Source of the DNA: Knoellia koreensis
GTDB taxonomy: Bacteria; Actinomycetota; Actinomycetes; Actinomycetales; Dermatophilaceae
Reading direction: 5' to 3'
Assembly (NCBI RefSeq): GCF_013041615.1
Contig: NZ_JABEPQ010000001.1
Location: forward strand, 674,976-738,975
Length of the DNA: 64,000 bases
Shown: positions 1-9,531 of the stretch, piece after piece
Layout of the letters: every line of letters begins with the position of its first letter
Position numbering within the stretch: position 1 is the stretch's first letter
Position numbers and translations under genes: made by a program
The notes under the pieces: generated by a model
Databases searched by the model: none
What the model was told of the DNA's origin: nothing
Seen by the model: only the letters and a program-made list of their open reading frames with translations

Positions 1-145
1 CCTCGAGGTCGAGCCCGAGCTTGGGCGCGTAGCTGCCCGAGCCCCAGACGTTGGAGCCGACGAGCAGTCCGGCGAGGACCACGAAGATGCCGGCGAGAGT
101 CGCAAGGACCTTGAGGGGCTTGCGCTTGTACGGGTTGATTGCCAC
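1..145 (-). CDS. secD: Protein translocase subunit SecD, N-terminal fragment
   Basis: Only the first 48 or so codons lie in the window, starting at a GTG (143-145). The translation begins with a short basic stretch (AINPYKRKPLK), then one hydrophobic segment, then PKLGLDLEG, which is the conserved entry into the first periplasmic domain of SecD. SecD works with SecF at the SecYEG channel and uses the proton motive force to help draw proteins out. The start is 12 nt downstream of yajC on the same strand, which is the usual yajC-secD order. The rest of the gene, and probably secF, lie beyond the left edge. Confidence 0.85.
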   Translation of the reverse strand, partial: MAINPYKRKPLKVLATLAGIFVVLAGLLVGSNVWGSGSYAPKLGLDLE

Positions 146-157
146 GGGCAAAGGCCT

Positions 158-463
158 TTAGTCGGTGCTGGTGGTGTCGGTGGCGTTCGTCGGCGTGGCG
201 GGCGGCGTCTTGGTGCCGATCGCGCGCCGGTCGAAGCGGACCTGGACGCCCGGGGAGACCTCGAGGGTGACGGCGGCGTCGTCGAGCGCGATGATCCGCC
301 CGAAGAGGCCCGAGGTCGTGCACACCTCGTCGCCGACGGCGAGGCCGGCCTGCAGGTTCTGCACCTCGCGCTGCCGACGGCGCTGGCTGAACACCATGAA
401 GATGATCAGGGCCACCGGCAGGAGGAAGATGAGCAGGCTGGACGCGGACGAGCCGCCATTCAT
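158..463 (-). CDS. yajC: Preprotein translocase subunit YajC
   Basis: This 101-residue protein has one N-terminal membrane helix (about residues 8-25), then a basic cluster (QRRRQRE) and the typical YajC core with GDEVxTTSGLFG around residues 45-56. The C-terminal tail is rich in Thr and Asp and of low complexity. YajC is an accessory membrane protein of the SecDF complex. The reading frame is open 28 codons further upstream, but the ATG at 461-463 is preferred because it starts just before the membrane helix and has an AAGGA-like ribosome site. secD follows after 12 nt. Confidence 0.9.
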   Translation of the reverse strand: MNGGSSASSLLIFLLPVALIIFMVFSQRRRQREVQNLQAGLAVGDEVCTTSGLFGRIIALDDAAVTLEVSPGVQVRFDRRAIGTKTPPATPTNATDTTSTD

Positions 464-606
464 GTCATGGTCCTTCAGGGCAGGTGGAGAGGCCGCGCCG
501 GTCTGGGCGACCGCCCGAGTGTAGGTGACACACGGCATACCGACCAACGCGCCTCACCGATGCCACGTTCCAATCCGCGGGTATGCCGCGTGGTCACGCG
601 GGTGCC

Positions 607-1734
607 TCAGTCGCCGAAGCGGCCCTCGCCGTCGAGCGGCAACGGCGTCTGCACGTCGGCGCCCCGTGGCGGGGTGAGGCCGAGGTGCTGCCAGGCCAGA
701 GCCGTGGCGGCGCGGCCGCGGGGCGTGCGGGTGATGAGGCCTTCGCGCACGAGGAACGGCTCGGCGACCGTCTCGACGGTGTCGGCCTCCTCCCCCACGG
801 CGACGGCAAGCGTCGACAGGCCCACGGGCCCGCCGCCGAAGCGGCGGCACAACGCGTCGAGCACGGCCCGGTCGAGCCGGTCGAGGCCGAGGTCGTCGAC
901 GTCGAACAGCGCCAGCGCGGCGTGCGCGGCCTCCTCGTCGACGACGTCGCGCCCGTGCACCTGCGCCCAGTCGCGCACCCGCCGCAGCAGCCGGTTGGCG
1001 ATACGCGGTGTGCCGCGCGAGCGACGCGCGATCTCGCTGATGCCGGCCGCATCGGCGGCAACCTCGAGCAGCCCGGCCGACCGCGCCAGGATCGTCTCGA
1101 GCTCGTCGACGGCGTAGAAGTCGAGGTGCCCGGTGAACCCGAACCGGTCGCGCAACGGCGCCGGCAACAGGCCCGCGCGCGTCGTCGCGCCGACGACGGT
1201 GAACGGGGGCAGCTCCAGCGGGATGGCGGTCGCGCCCGGGCCCTTGCCGACGATCACGTCGACGCGGAAGTCCTCCATGGCGAGGTAGAGCATCTCCTCG
1301 GCCGACCGCGACATCCGGTGGATCTCGTCGAGGAACAGCACCTCGCCCTCCATCAGCGAGGACAGGACCGAGGCGAGGTCGCCGGCGTGCTGGATGGCCG
1401 GGCCGCTGGTGATGCGGATCGGGCGTTCGAGCTCGGAGCCGATGAGCATGGCCAGGGTCGTCTTGCCGAGACCCGGCGGGCCCGAGAGCAGCACGTGGTC
1501 CGGTGGCGTGCCGCGCCGGCGCGCTGCCTCCAGCACCAGGGACAGCTGGTCGCGCACCCGCGACTGCCCGGCGAACTCGGCCAGGCGACGCGGACGCAGG
1601 GCCGCCTCGACGGTGCGTTCGTCGGCGTCACCCTGGGCGTCGACCACGCGGGCCGTGGCGTCGTAGGACTCGTCGCGCTCGCGGTCGCCGAACACGTCGC
1701 CGTCGTGCATCTCAGAGGAGTAGCCGTCGCTCAC
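607..1734 (-). CDS. ruvB: Holliday junction branch migration ATPase RuvB
   Basis: RuvB is the hexameric AAA+ motor that drives branch migration with RuvA. Walker A (GPPGLGKT) is at residues 85-92 and Walker B (LFLDEIH) at about 133-139, followed by the GATTRAG sensor segment and a C-terminal winged helix. The 375-residue protein has an acidic N-terminal extension of about 40 residues, which is common in Actinobacteria. The GTG start overlaps the ruvA stop in a GTGA, which implies translational coupling. It is the last gene of ruvC-ruvA-ruvB, and the operon is probably SOS controlled from the LexA box upstream of ruvC. Confidence 0.95.
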   Translation of the reverse strand: MSDGYSSEMHDGDVFGDRERDESYDATARVVDAQGDADERTVEAALRPRRLAEFAGQSRVRDQLSLVLEAARRRGTPPDHVLLSGPPGLGKTTLAMLIGSELERPIRITSGPAIQHAGDLASVLSSLMEGEVLFLDEIHRMSRSAEEMLYLAMEDFRVDVIVGKGPGATAIPLELPPFTVVGATTRAGLLPAPLRDRFGFTGHLDFYAVDELETILARSAGLLEVAADAAGISEIARRSRGTPRIANRLLRRVRDWAQVHGRDVVDEEAAHAALALFDVDDLGLDRLDRAVLDALCRRFGGGPVGLSTLAVAVGEEADTVETVAEPFLVREGLITRTPRGRAATALAWQHLGLTPPRGADVQTPLPLDGEGRFGD

Positions 1735-2342
1735 CGGGGCCCCAGCTCACGCAGCGCTGCCCGCAGCCGTGTCGACACGTCCGCCGACTCATCCACCGTG
1801 TCGGCGACCTTGCCCACGGCGTCGTCGGCCTGCTTGGCCGAGTAGCCCAGCCCGACGAGGGCCTCGGCCACCTGGTCGCGCCAGGCGGCGGCCGGTGCCG
1901 CACCCGCGGCGGGTGCGGTGTCCGCGGCAGCCGCGCCGGACGGCATACCCAGCTTGTCACGCAGCTCCAGGACGATGCGCTCGGCGCCCTTCTTGCCGAT
2001 GCCCGGCACCTTGGTGAGCGTCGCGAGGTCGTTGCCGCTGACGGCCGCGCGCAGCCGGTCCGGAGCGAGGACGGAGAGCATGGCGAGGGCGATGCGTGGG
2101 CCGACGCCGGAGACCGTCTGCACCTGCTCGAAGATGTCGCGCTCGTCGGCCGAGCCGAACCCGAACAGCGTCAACGAGTCCTCGCGCACCACCAGGGTCG
2201 TCGACAGCTCGGTCTCGCTGCCCAGGTGCAGTGCGGAGGCCGTGGCCGGGGTCGTGTGGACGAGCATCCCGACTCCCCCGACCTCGACGACGACGCGGTC
2301 CAGACCGATGTGCCGCACGGGTCCGCGGACCGAGGCGATCAC
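1731..2342 (-). CDS. ruvA: Holliday junction DNA-binding protein RuvA
   Basis: RuvA forms the tetramer that holds the four-way junction and recruits RuvB. The 203-residue translation shows the OB-fold domain (about 1-63), two helix-hairpin-helix motifs (GVGPRIA and [12 protein letters not shown]) and the small C-terminal RuvB-binding domain. An Ala-rich linker lies between the last two, near residues 140-155. The GTG start at 2340-2342 overlaps the ruvC stop, and its own stop overlaps the ruvB start, so all three genes are linked by 4-nt overlaps. The frame stays open far upstream, but that part is only the antisense shadow of ruvC. Confidence 0.94.
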   Translation of the reverse strand: MIASVRGPVRHIGLDRVVVEVGGVGMLVHTTPATASALHLGSETELSTTLVVREDSLTLFGFGSADERDIFEQVQTVSGVGPRIALAMLSVLAPDRLRAAVSGNDLATLTKVPGIGKKGAERIVLELRDKLGMPSGAAAADTAPAAGAAPAAAWRDQVAEALVGLGYSAKQADDAVGKVADTVDESADVSTRLRAALRELGPR

Positions 2343-2875
2343 CGGGACACCGCCTTGAGGCGGGCCTGCTCGGTGCGGGCCGCGTCGGCGAGCCGGTTCG
2401 CCGCCGCGCCCTGCCACAGGTGGCAGATGGCGAGGGCGAGTGCGTCGGCCGCGTCGGCCGGCTTGGGCGCGGCGGACATGCGCAGGATGCGGGTCACCAT
2501 CGCGGTGACCTGGGGCTTCTCGGCACGACCTGAGCCGGTGACCGCGGCCTTGACCGACGTGGGCGTGTGGAGCGTGACCGGTATGCCGCGTCGCTGCGCC
2601 GAGAGCATCGTCACCGCCGACGCGTGGGCGGTGGTCATGACGCTGGCGACGTTGACGTCGGCGAATACCTGCTCGAGCGCGATCGCCTCCGGCTGGTAGC
2701 GGTCGAGCCAGCGCTCGAGCTCGTCCTGGAGGTAGACCAGCCGGTGCGGGGTCGGCTCGCTCGGTGGCGTGCGGACCACGCCGACCGCGACGAGCTGGAC
2801 CTGCCGGCCGCGGCCGCCCTCGACGACGCCGATGCCACAGCGGGTGAGGCCGGGGTCGACCCCGAGTACACGCAC
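2339..2875 (-). CDS. ruvC: Crossover junction endodeoxyribonuclease RuvC
   Basis: RuvC is the metal-dependent resolvase that cuts Holliday junctions. At 178 residues it is full length, and the four acidic residues of the active site are in place: Asp7 (VDPGLT), Glu68 (ALEQVF), Asp141 and Asp144 (DAADALA). The start is GTG at 2873-2875. It is the first gene of ruvCAB. A palindromic LexA-type site lies 22 nt upstream of the start codon, next to a TAGCGT -10 box, so damage-inducible expression is likely. Confidence 0.95.
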   Translation of the reverse strand: MRVLGVDPGLTRCGIGVVEGGRGRQVQLVAVGVVRTPPSEPTPHRLVYLQDELERWLDRYQPEAIALEQVFADVNVASVMTTAHASAVTMLSAQRRGIPVTLHTPTSVKAAVTGSGRAEKPQVTAMVTRILRMSAAPKPADAADALALAICHLWQGAAANRLADAARTEQARLKAVSR

Positions 2876-2896
2876 GTCTCACGCAACCTTTCGCAA

Positions 2897-2912
2897 CCGA
2901 ACAGGTGTTCGG
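2897..2912 (-). promoter_or_regulatory. LexA (SOS) box upstream of ruvCAB
   Basis: The sequence CCGAACAGGTGTTCGG is a symmetric site with 6-nt arms around AGGT. It fits the Gram-positive and actinobacterial SOS consensus CGAAC-N4-GTTCG exactly. It lies between ruvC and yebC. Relative to the TAGCGT box it covers the expected transcription start, where LexA binding would block initiation. Confidence 0.85.
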
Positions 2913-2917
2913 CCCAA

Positions 2918-2923
2918 ACGCTA
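2918..2923 (-). promoter_or_regulatory. -10 box of the ruvCAB promoter
   Basis: On the minus strand this reads TAGCGT, a TANNNT-type -10. The predicted start is near 2911, directly inside the LexA box, which leaves a leader of roughly 35 nt before ruvC. No clear -35 is visible. Confidence 0.55.
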
Positions 2924-2985
2924 GCAACCGCGAGTCGCGCTCCCCCGCAGCAACACGCGAAGCGGGCTGCGCGGCATACCCGTGC

Positions 2986-3744
2986 TCAGTCGTCGTTCTC
3001 GAGCTCGGCGAGGACGTCGTCGGGGATGTCGCCGTTGGCGAAGACGTCCTGCACGTCGTCGGAGTCCTCGAGGGCCTCGATGACGCGGATCATCTTGCGG
3101 GCGCCCTCGGCGTCGAGCGGCACCTGGAGGTTGGGCACCCACGAGGCCTCGGCCGAGTCGTAGTCGATGCCCGCGTCCTGGAGCGCGGTGCGGACAGCGA
3201 CGACGTCGGTGGCCTCGGACACGATCTCCCAGGTGTCACCGTTGTCGTTGACCTCCTCGGCGCCGGCGTCGAGGACCACCTCGAGGATGTCGTCCTCGGA
3301 CTTCTCCGACTTGGGCACCAGCACGACGCCCTTGCGGTTGAAGACGTAGGCCACCGAGCCGGGGTCGGCGAGCTGGCCGCCGTTGCGGGTCAACGCGGTT
3401 CGCACCTCGGCGGCGGCGCGGTTGCGGTTGTCGGTGAGGCACTCGATGAGCAGTGCGACACCACCGGGGGCGTAGCCCTCGTAGGTGATGTTCTCCCAGT
3501 CGGCGCCACCGGCGGTCGCCCCCGAGCCGCGCTTGACCGCGTTGTCGATGTTGTTGTTGGGGACCGACGACTTCTTCGCCTTCTGGATGGCGTCGTAGAG
3601 GGTCGGGTTGCCCGTCGGGTCACCGCCACCCTGCCGGGCAGCCACCTCGATGTTCTTGATGAGCTTGGCGAAGAGCTTGCCGCGCTTGGCGTCGATGGCA
3701 GCCTTCTTGTGCTTGGTGGTGGCCCATTTGCTGTGGCCGCTCAT
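2986..3744 (-). CDS. YebC/PmpR-type protein (TACO1 family)
   Basis: This 252-residue protein begins [18 protein letters not shown], the hallmark of the YebC family, and also has the conserved [17 protein letters not shown]-type segment in the middle. Family members have been described as DNA-binding regulators (PmpR) and, more recently, as translation factors that help ribosomes through proline stretches. Which applies here cannot be told from sequence. The start overlaps the pdxT stop as ATGA at 3741-3744. The position between ruvC and pdxT is conserved in Actinobacteria. Confidence 0.93.
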   Translation of the reverse strand: MSGHSKWATTKHKKAAIDAKRGKLFAKLIKNIEVAARQGGGDPTGNPTLYDAIQKAKKSSVPNNNIDNAVKRGSGATAGGADWENITYEGYAPGGVALLIECLTDNRNRAAAEVRTALTRNGGQLADPGSVAYVFNRKGVVLVPKSEKSEDDILEVVLDAGAEEVNDNGDTWEIVSEATDVVAVRTALQDAGIDYDSAEASWVPNLQVPLDAEGARKMIRVIEALEDSDDVQDVFANGDIPDDVLAELENDD

Positions 3745-4349
3745 GCGTTGCCTCTCACGATCTCGACGAACAACTGGTGGAACCGGTGGTCACCGGTCAC
3801 TTCCGGGTGGAAGGAGGTGGCCACGAGGGACCCCTGACGAACGGCGACGATCCTACCGGCGGCCGGTCCGTCCTCCACGCGGGCCAGGACGTCGACGCCG
3901 TCGCCGACCTCCTCGACCCACGGCGCGCGGATGAACACGGCGCGCATCGGGGTGCCGCCGATGGCGCGGATGTGCAGGTCCTCCTCGAAGGAGTCCACCT
4001 GCCGCCCGAAGGCGTTGCGGCGCACCGTCATGTCGATGCCACCCAGGGTCTGCTGGTCGGGACGGGCGTCGGCGATGCGGTCGGCGAGCATGATCATGCC
4101 GGCGCAGGAGCCGTAGGCGGGCATCCCGTGGTCCAGCCGCGAGCGGAGCGGGGCGTAGAGGTCGAAGGCCCGCACCAGCTTGTCCATCGTCGTGGACTCG
4201 CCACCCGGCACGATCAGCGCGTCGACCGCCTCCAGCTCGGTGGGACGACGCACGGTGAGGGCCCGCGCGCCGGCGTCCTCCACGGCATACACGTGCTCAC
4301 GCACGTCGCCCTGGACGGCGAGGATCCCGATCGTCGGCGCGCTGCTCAC
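3741..4349 (-). CDS. pdxT: Pyridoxal 5'-phosphate synthase glutaminase subunit PdxT
   Basis: PdxT hydrolyses glutamine and channels ammonia to PdxS for vitamin B6 synthesis. The 202-residue protein has the oxyanion-loop motif GGEST (49-53), nucleophile Cys82 (YGSCAGM), and the His181/Glu183 pair in FHPEVTGD. The GTG start at 4347-4349 gives the natural N-terminus [12 protein letters not shown]; the frame is open for another 300 codons upstream, but that is antisense to the next gene. It is coupled to yebC by an ATGA overlap. Its partner pdxS is not adjacent but about 2.4 kb away, with three other genes between them. Confidence 0.93.
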   Translation of the reverse strand: MSSAPTIGILAVQGDVREHVYAVEDAGARALTVRRPTELEAVDALIVPGGESTTMDKLVRAFDLYAPLRSRLDHGMPAYGSCAGMIMLADRIADARPDQQTLGGIDMTVRRNAFGRQVDSFEEDLHIRAIGGTPMRAVFIRAPWVEEVGDGVDVLARVEDGPAAGRIVAVRQGSLVATSFHPEVTGDHRFHQLFVEIVRGNA

Positions 4350-4427
4350 GGCGCGATCGTATGCCGCGGCCGTTAAGCGTTTGGAGTCGCATTGTCGCGG
4401 GCGGGGGCGGGTGGTACCCATGGATGG

Positions 4428-5396
4428 ATGAACGCAGGGGCAACGCGGCCCGGCGGCAGCAGATCGCTCGCCGTCGACCACCCGAGCGCGCCACCGGTCG
4501 ATGCCGGTCATCCCCTGCCAGATGACCTCTCCTTCGCGGATGCGCTCGCGCTGGCGATCGAACGGGCTGGAGTCAGCCTGAGCACCCTGCAACGGGCGTT
4601 GGCCGAGATCGGTCACCCGGTGTCGCTCGCCACCTTGTCCCACTGGAGGTCCGGGACCGCGCGCCCGGAGCGCCAGGCTTCGCTGCTCGCCCTCGACCGG
4701 CTCGAGCTCCTGCTCCGGCTCCCTCGTGGCGACCTCTACCGCCGGCTCGGGCCGTCGACCCGGGTCGGTCCGAGGGCCGAGGCGGACATGGGGGCACTCG
4801 ACCCGCATGGCCGCGACCTGCTCACGGTGCGGATGGACGTGGGTTGCCCGCCACCGACCGAGCTCGCGCGGCTGGTGCACCAGGCCATCGTCACGGTCGA
4901 CGGCGACGGCCTGATGCGCTCGATCCACCAGCGGGCCGTCTTCCGCGCGCTGGGCCCGGTCAGCGCCATGCCCGTCGTGGTGAGCCTCGAGCGGCCGCAG
5001 GGCGACCACGTCATCACCGCGCTGACGGGCTGCCGGGTGGGGCGGGTGTCGAGCCGCCCCGAAGACGAGACCTTTGCGGCCGAGCTGGTGCTGGACCGGC
5101 CGCTGGAACGCTCCGACACGGCGGTGCTGGAGTTCCGGATCGACCTGGCGCGGCACGTCTCCGAGCACGTCGTCCGCCACATCGCGGCCCGCCGGATCCG
5201 CGAGTGCTCGATCCAGGTCAACTTCGACCCGCAGCGCCCGCCCGCCGCCGTCGAGGAGTTCTCCGAGTACAAGGGCAGGAAGGTGCGGCGCGCCGTGCAG
5301 CTCGACGAACGGGCACGCGTGCACCACGTGGTCAGCGACTTCGGTCCCGGCCTCGTGGGTGTCGCCTGGCAGCCCGAGGGCTGTGGACTTCCTTGA
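4428..5396 (+). CDS. Helix-turn-helix regulator of unknown target
   Basis: The 322-residue product, from the ATG at 4428, has an N-terminal HTH-like region (about residues 28-85; [22 protein letters not shown] followed by [11 protein letters not shown]) that resembles XRE/Cro-type domains. A long C-terminal half has no motif I recognise. It is transcribed divergently from pdxT with 78 bp between the starts. Regulation of the vitamin B6 genes is possible but rests only on position. There are no membrane segments or catalytic signatures. Confidence 0.7.
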   Translation: MNAGATRPGGSRSLAVDHPSAPPVDAGHPLPDDLSFADALALAIERAGVSLSTLQRALAEIGHPVSLATLSHWRSGTARPERQASLLALDRLELLLRLPRGDLYRRLGPSTRVGPRAEADMGALDPHGRDLLTVRMDVGCPPPTELARLVHQAIVTVDGDGLMRSIHQRAVFRALGPVSAMPVVVSLERPQGDHVITALTGCRVGRVSSRPEDETFAAELVLDRPLERSDTAVLEFRIDLARHVSEHVVRHIAARRIRECSIQVNFDPQRPPAAVEEFSEYKGRKVRRAVQLDERARVHHVVSDFGPGLVGVAWQPEGCGLP

Positions 5397-5607
5397 CGTA
5401 ATTGTCTGTTGGGTCCGATTCCGTACCAGGATGCAGCCCGCGGGCCCGACGCGGCTACCGTCGATGCGAGCCCGACGGTGTCCCGGAGGTGGCGACGAGA
5501 TCCAACCCTCACCCCTGGTCGCTACCTCACCCCGTCTCGGACACGTCGGTGCAAGCGGTCGGCACGGGACGCGGAAACCCCTTGCCCACGCCCCGTGCCG
5601 GCCGTCC

Positions 5608-5613
5608 TAGTCT
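5608..5613 (+). promoter_or_regulatory. -10 box of a leaderless transcript (GNAT gene)
   Basis: TAGTCT stands 7 nt before the GTG at 5621. That spacing puts the transcription start on or next to the start codon, so the message probably has no leader. No ribosome-binding site is visible. Confidence 0.55.
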
Positions 5614-5620
5614 CACGGGT

Positions 5621-6178
5621 GTGATCGTGCGACCTCGGCTGCCGGCCGACCTGCCGGGCCTCGCGGACGTGCTCGCCGCGCAGCAGCCCGCCTCCGGCTA
5701 CCCGCAGCGCTGGCCGCTCCCCTTCCCCGTCGAGGACTTCCTCGTCCGGGAGGGTGAGCTGGGCGCCTGGGTCGCCGAGGTCGAGGACGCCGCCATCGGC
5801 ACGCAGCGCCTGGCCGGTCACGTGTCGGTGACGGGCGCCGGGGACGGCGTCGAGGCTGACGGGTGGAGCCTCGGCACGGGGCGTCCGCTCGCTGAGCTTG
5901 CCGCCGTGTCGGTCCTGTTCGTCGACCACACCCTTGCCGGGCGTGGCATCGGCACCGCCCTGCTCGACGCGGCCGTCGCGTTCATCCGCGCGTCAGGTCG
6001 GGCCCCTGTGCTCGACGTGGTGCAGGAGTCGGCCGACGCGGTGGCCTTCTACCGGGCCCGGGGGTGGCAGGTCATCGGCGAGGCCCGCCCGTGGTGGTTG
6101 CCCGACGACCTGCTGCCGGTGCTGCTCATGACCCTGCCGGACACCAGCCCGGCCGGACGAGGGGTCACGGCGCGCTGA
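5621..6178 (+). CDS. GNAT family N-acetyltransferase
   Basis: This 185-residue single-domain GNAT protein has acetyl-CoA binding motif A visible as VSVLFVDHTLAGRGIGTALLD (about residues 97-117) and motif B near AVAFYRARGWQVIGEAR. The frame is open from 5402, but that extension is Arg/Pro-rich and lacks family features. The GTG at 5621, 7 nt after a -10 box, is the better start. The substrate is unknown. It ends 26 bp from a convergent membrane-protein gene. Confidence 0.8.
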   Translation: MIVRPRLPADLPGLADVLAAQQPASGYPQRWPLPFPVEDFLVREGELGAWVAEVEDAAIGTQRLAGHVSVTGAGDGVEADGWSLGTGRPLAELAAVSVLFVDHTLAGRGIGTALLDAAVAFIRASGRAPVLDVVQESADAVAFYRARGWQVIGEARPWWLPDDLLPVLLMTLPDTSPAGRGVTAR

Positions 6179-6204
6179 GGCATGGTCCCCGTCCCCCGGG
6201 GCAC

Positions 6205-6726
6205 TTACCCCGGGATGACCACTGCACCGGACTGCGCCAGCACCCAGAGGAACTCGTCGGCATACCGGCGCTCGCGCAGGTCCTTGAAGTCGTTGTCCAT
6301 GAACCGGTTGATGTGCTCGTGGCTCACGGTGAGGTTGACCCGTCCCGTCGTCGGCGACACGAGCCAGACCTCGGACTGGGCGAGCATGCTGTTCTTGCCA
6401 GCCTGGACCTGGTTCGCCGGGACGATCCAGGTGGGCTGGGCCGCGCCGCCCTCGTGGAAGCCGAGCCAGCCGTTCTCGACGCGGACGGTGCCGCGTCGAC
6501 CACTCGTGAGAGGTAACGAGCCCTGCGGGGTGACCTCGGCGAACCACTGCCCCACCGGGGTCGCGGGTGGACGCGTCGGGTCGAAGCCGGCGGCGACCAT
6601 GGCCTGCTGGGTGCTGGCCGGCACCCGCGGGCGGCGGCTGAGGAAGTAGGCGAGCAGGATCCCTCCGGCGACCAGCAACGGGACCATGCCGATCAGCCAG
6701 GTGATGCCGGCAGTCAGGGTGAACAC
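6205..6726 (-). CDS. Hypothetical single-pass membrane protein
   Basis: This 173-residue protein has one strong N-terminal membrane helix (about residues 5-28), a short RRPRVP anchor, and a soluble domain with VRVENGWLGFHEGG and WIVPANQVQAGKNSMLAQSEVWLVSP. Its pattern is that of a membrane-anchored beta-rich domain resembling PH-like folds. I do not recognise a family. It lies 26 nt after pdxS on the same strand and could be co-transcribed. The start is GTG at 6724-6726. Confidence 0.7.
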   Translation of the reverse strand: MFTLTAGITWLIGMVPLLVAGGILLAYFLSRRPRVPASTQQAMVAAGFDPTRPPATPVGQWFAEVTPQGSLPLTSGRRGTVRVENGWLGFHEGGAAQPTWIVPANQVQAGKNSMLAQSEVWLVSPTTGRVNLTVSHEHINRFMDNDFKDLRERRYADEFLWVLAQSGAVVIPG

Positions 6727-6752
6727 GGACTACCCCTGCGCCGTGTCCGTGG

Positions 6753-7682
6753 TCACCAGCCGCGCTCGGCCAGCCGGTGCGGCTCGGGGATCTCGTCGAC
6801 GTTGATGCCCACCATGGCCTCACCGAGGCCGCGCGAGACCTTGGCGATCACGTCGGGGTCGTCGAAGAACGTGGTCGCCTTGACGATCGCCTCGGCGCGC
6901 TGGGCGGGGTTGCCGGACTTGAAGATGCCGGAGCCGACGAACACGCCCTCGGCGCCCAGCTGCATCATCATCGCTGCGTCGGCGGGGGTGGCGATGCCAC
7001 CCGCGGTGAACAGGACGACGGGTAGCTTGCCCTTCTCGGCGACCTCCTTGACGAGGTCGTAGGGAGCCTGGAGCTCCTTGGCGGCGACGTAGAGCTCGTC
7101 CTCGGGCAGACCCGCGAGCCAGCGGATCTGGTCACGCATCTTGCGCATGTGGGTGGTGGCGTTGGAGACGTCGCCGGTGCCGGCCTCGCCCTTGGAGCGG
7201 ATCATCGCCGCTCCCTCGGTGATGCGACGCAGCGCCTCGCCGAGGTTGGTCGCGCCACAGACGAAGGGCACGGTGAACGCCCACTTGTCGATGTGGTTGG
7301 TGTAGTCGGCCGGGGTCAGGACCTCGGACTCGTCGATGTAGTCGACACCGAGCGACTGCAGCACCTGAGCCTCGACGAAGTGGCCGATGCGGGCCTTGGC
7401 CATGACCGGGATCGAGACGGCCTCGATGATGCCGTCGATCATGTCGGGGTCGGACATGCGCGAGACGCCGCCCTGGGCACGGATGTCGGCGGGCACCCGC
7501 TCGAGCGCCATGACGGCGACGGCGCCGGCGTCCTCGGCGATCTTGGCCTGCTCCGGGGTGACGACGTCCATGATGACGCCGCCCTTGAGCATCTCGGCCA
7601 TGCCGCGCTTGACGCGCTGGGTGCCGGTGGTGGGGGTGCCGGTGGTGGCCTCGTTGGCGGGGGTGGTGACGTCGGCGGACAT
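6753..7682 (-). CDS. pdxS: Pyridoxal 5'-phosphate synthase lyase subunit PdxS
   Basis: PdxS builds PLP from ribose 5-phosphate, glyceraldehyde 3-phosphate and ammonia from PdxT. The 309-residue protein is highly conserved. Catalytic lysines are Lys96 (VMAKARIGH) and Lys164 ([10 protein letters not shown]), with the phosphate-binding [13 protein letters not shown] loop further on. The first 20 residues are a Thr-rich tail of low complexity. The ATG at 7680-7682 has a GGAG ribosome site. It is separated from pdxT by three genes, two of them on the opposite strand. Confidence 0.95.
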   Translation of the reverse strand: MSADVTTPANEATTGTPTTGTQRVKRGMAEMLKGGVIMDVVTPEQAKIAEDAGAVAVMALERVPADIRAQGGVSRMSDPDMIDGIIEAVSIPVMAKARIGHFVEAQVLQSLGVDYIDESEVLTPADYTNHIDKWAFTVPFVCGATNLGEALRRITEGAAMIRSKGEAGTGDVSNATTHMRKMRDQIRWLAGLPEDELYVAAKELQAPYDLVKEVAEKGKLPVVLFTAGGIATPADAAMMMQLGAEGVFVGSGIFKSGNPAQRAEAIVKATTFFDDPDVIAKVSRGLGEAMVGINVDEIPEPHRLAERGW

Positions 7683-7759
7683 GGCAGGAGCTCCAGATGT
7701 GTGCAGGGCGCAGCGCAGGGGACGCGCTTCGGGGTCCATGGTAGAGCCGCGGCGCTGCG

Positions 7760-8344
7760 TCAATCCCGCAGGGCCGGGGGCAGGTCGTCGTCGAACTCCA
7801 CCGTGCTGGGCAGCTGGGCGTGCCCAGCCAGCCGGAACCACTTCACGAGCCACTTGCGGCGCACCCGCTGGACGTCCTTGACCGCGTCGTTGAGGAAGCG
7901 CCGGGCCAGCTGCACCCGGACCCCGGCGGCCTCGACTCGCTGCAGCGCCACGGCCCCCGGACCGTCACCATCGGCGCGAACCTGCGCCACGGCCTCGGGG
8001 GTGAGGGCCACCTGAAGGGCCTCGGTGACGCCGCTCTCGGTCACCTCCCGGTCGCCGAAGGTCAGGCCGTCGAGCAGGTCGTGCTCCAGCGCCCGGTCGT
8101 TGTGCGCCTCCAGCGACTCCGACGCCACGCCGGCGAGGAGCAGCGCGCTGGCCGGGTCGAGCGCCCCGGAGTTGGCCAGCTCGAGGGTCGCCTCGGCGCG
8201 GCGGACCAGCTGGGCGTCGAGGGCCGACAGGGCGCCCTCGGCCCGCGTGTGCAGACGGTCCAACCGGGCTGCGCTGTAGGACAGGTACCACGCGACGCCG
8301 AGGAGCACCGCGACGACGACCACACCCCAGGTCACTGCGTCCAT
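7760..8344 (-). CDS. LemA-like membrane protein in the PIM operon
   Basis: This protein of about 194 residues has one N-terminal membrane helix ([21 protein letters not shown]) followed by helical sequence. Traits recalling LemA are [16 protein letters not shown] and, near the C-terminus, [16 protein letters not shown], which parallels the ARRxYNDAV segment of that family. The start codon region is GTGATG overlapping the pimA stop, so it is coupled to pimA. The matching M. tuberculosis position holds Rv2609c, also a membrane protein. The function is unknown, and the LemA assignment is tentative. Confidence 0.65.
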   Translation of the reverse strand: MDAVTWGVVVVAVLLGVAWYLSYSAARLDRLHTRAEGALSALDAQLVRRAEATLELANSGALDPASALLLAGVASESLEAHNDRALEHDLLDGLTFGDREVTESGVTEALQVALTPEAVAQVRADGDGPGAVALQRVEAAGVRVQLARRFLNDAVKDVQRVRRKWLVKWFRLAGHAQLPSTVEFDDDLPPALRD

Positions 8345-9531
8345 CACGCCTCACCCGCCCGTCGTCCGCGCAGCAGCCGGGTCCACCGCGTCTCCCCGGC
8401 GCTGCTGGCCCTGGGCTCCTGCGTGGAGTGGGTGACCGTCTCGTAGACGGCCATGACGTCGGCGGCGACGACCGACCAGTCGAACACCTCGGCGCGGCGC
8501 TGGCCGACGGCACAGAGACGTTCGCGTTCCGGCCCGTCGGCCAGCAGGTCGCCAAGCTTGCCCGCGAGGTCACGCGCATCCTCGTTCGCGAACATCACGC
8601 CGGCGCGCCCGCCGTCGAGCACACGGACGAAGGCCGGCAGGTCGCTCGCCACGACCGGGGCGCCGGCGCTCATCGCCTCGACGAGCACGATGCCGAACGA
8701 CTCACCGCCGGTGTGCGGTGCGACGTAGGCGTCGACGGAGGCGAGCAGGCTGGCCTTGTCGTCGTCGGACACCATGCCGAGGAAGTCGGTGGCCGCGGCG
8801 ACGCGTGCGTCCATCCGCTCGCGCGCGGCGGCGACGTCACCCGGTCCGGCGACCAGCAGCCGTGTGCCGGGGTGCCGGTCGAGCACTGCGGGCATCGCGG
8901 CGGCCAGCACGGGCAGGCCCTTGCGTGGCTCGTCGATCCGGCCGAGAAAGGCCAGCGTCGGCGCGTCGGGTGTGCCCTGCCACGATGGGTTGACAGGGGC
9001 CTCGGCGAAGCGAGCGACGTTGACACCATTGGGGATCACGACCGCGTCACCCCCGAGATGCGTGGTCACCGTGCGGCGCGCGTCCTCGGAGACCGCGATG
9101 CGCCCGCTGATCTTCTCGAGGCTGGGTCGCAGGAGCGGGTATGCCGCCTGCATGGCGCGCGAGCGCAGGTTGCTCGTGTGGAAGGTCGCCACGATGGGCC
9201 CCTCGGCCGACCAGAGGGCCAGCAGCGAGATGCTGGGCGTGACTGGTTCGTGGATGTGCAGCACGTCGAAGTCGCCCTGCTCGAGCCACCGGCTGACCCG
9301 CGACGCGGTCACGGGGCCGAAGTTGAGCCGCGCGACCGAGCCGTTGTAGCGCACCGGGACCGCTCGTCCCACGGACTCGACGTAGTCGGGCAGAGGGGTG
9401 TCCTCGTCGGCCGGCGCCAGCACCGACGCCTCGTGACCCTCGGCGAGGAAGTGCTCGGCCAGGTCGCGCACGTGGAACTGCACTCCCCCGGGCACGTCGA
9501 AGGAGTAGGGACAGACGATGCCGATCCTCAT
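8344..9531 (-). CDS. pimA: Phosphatidylinositol alpha-mannosyltransferase PimA
   Basis: PimA adds the first mannose from GDP-mannose to phosphatidylinositol on the inner face of the membrane. The 395-residue GT4 protein has the Gly-rich loop GGVQFHV (15-21), His118 (ATFHTS, the same number as the key histidine in the mycobacterial enzyme) and the E-x7-E pair Glu277/Glu285 in GGESFGIVLVEAM. The identity is supported by the neighbours: an acyltransferase (patA) coupled upstream by ATGA at 9528-9531, and pgsA before that. The order pgsA-patA-pimA is conserved with mycobacteria. Confidence 0.92.
   Translation of the reverse strand: MRIGIVCPYSFDVPGGVQFHVRDLAEHFLAEGHEASVLAPADEDTPLPDYVESVGRAVPVRYNGSVARLNFGPVTASRVSRWLEQGDFDVLHIHEPVTPSISLLALWSAEGPIVATFHTSNLRSRAMQAAYPLLRPSLEKISGRIAVSEDARRTVTTHLGGDAVVIPNGVNVARFAEAPVNPSWQGTPDAPTLAFLGRIDEPRKGLPVLAAAMPAVLDRHPGTRLLVAGPGDVAAARERMDARVAAATDFLGMVSDDDKASLLASVDAYVAPHTGGESFGIVLVEAMSAGAPVVASDLPAFVRVLDGGRAGVMFANEDARDLAGKLGDLLADGPERERLCAVGQRRAEVFDWSVVAADVMAVYETVTHSTQEPRASSAGETRWTRLLRGRRAGEA

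Noticed and set aside
533-588. Inverted octamer pair between ruvB and yajC as a simple terminator
   Set aside because: The arms are only about 10-12 bases with a 40-nt spacer, and yajC-secD need a promoter there. It is listed as part of the repeat family instead.
1503-2699. Plus-strand frame of 398 codons opposite ruvA/ruvC
   Set aside because: It is antisense to the certain ruvCAB genes.
5402-5620. N-terminal extension of the GNAT gene back to 5402
   Set aside because: The extra 73 codons are Arg/Pro/Ser-rich with no homology style, and a -10 box lies 7 nt before the GTG at 5621.
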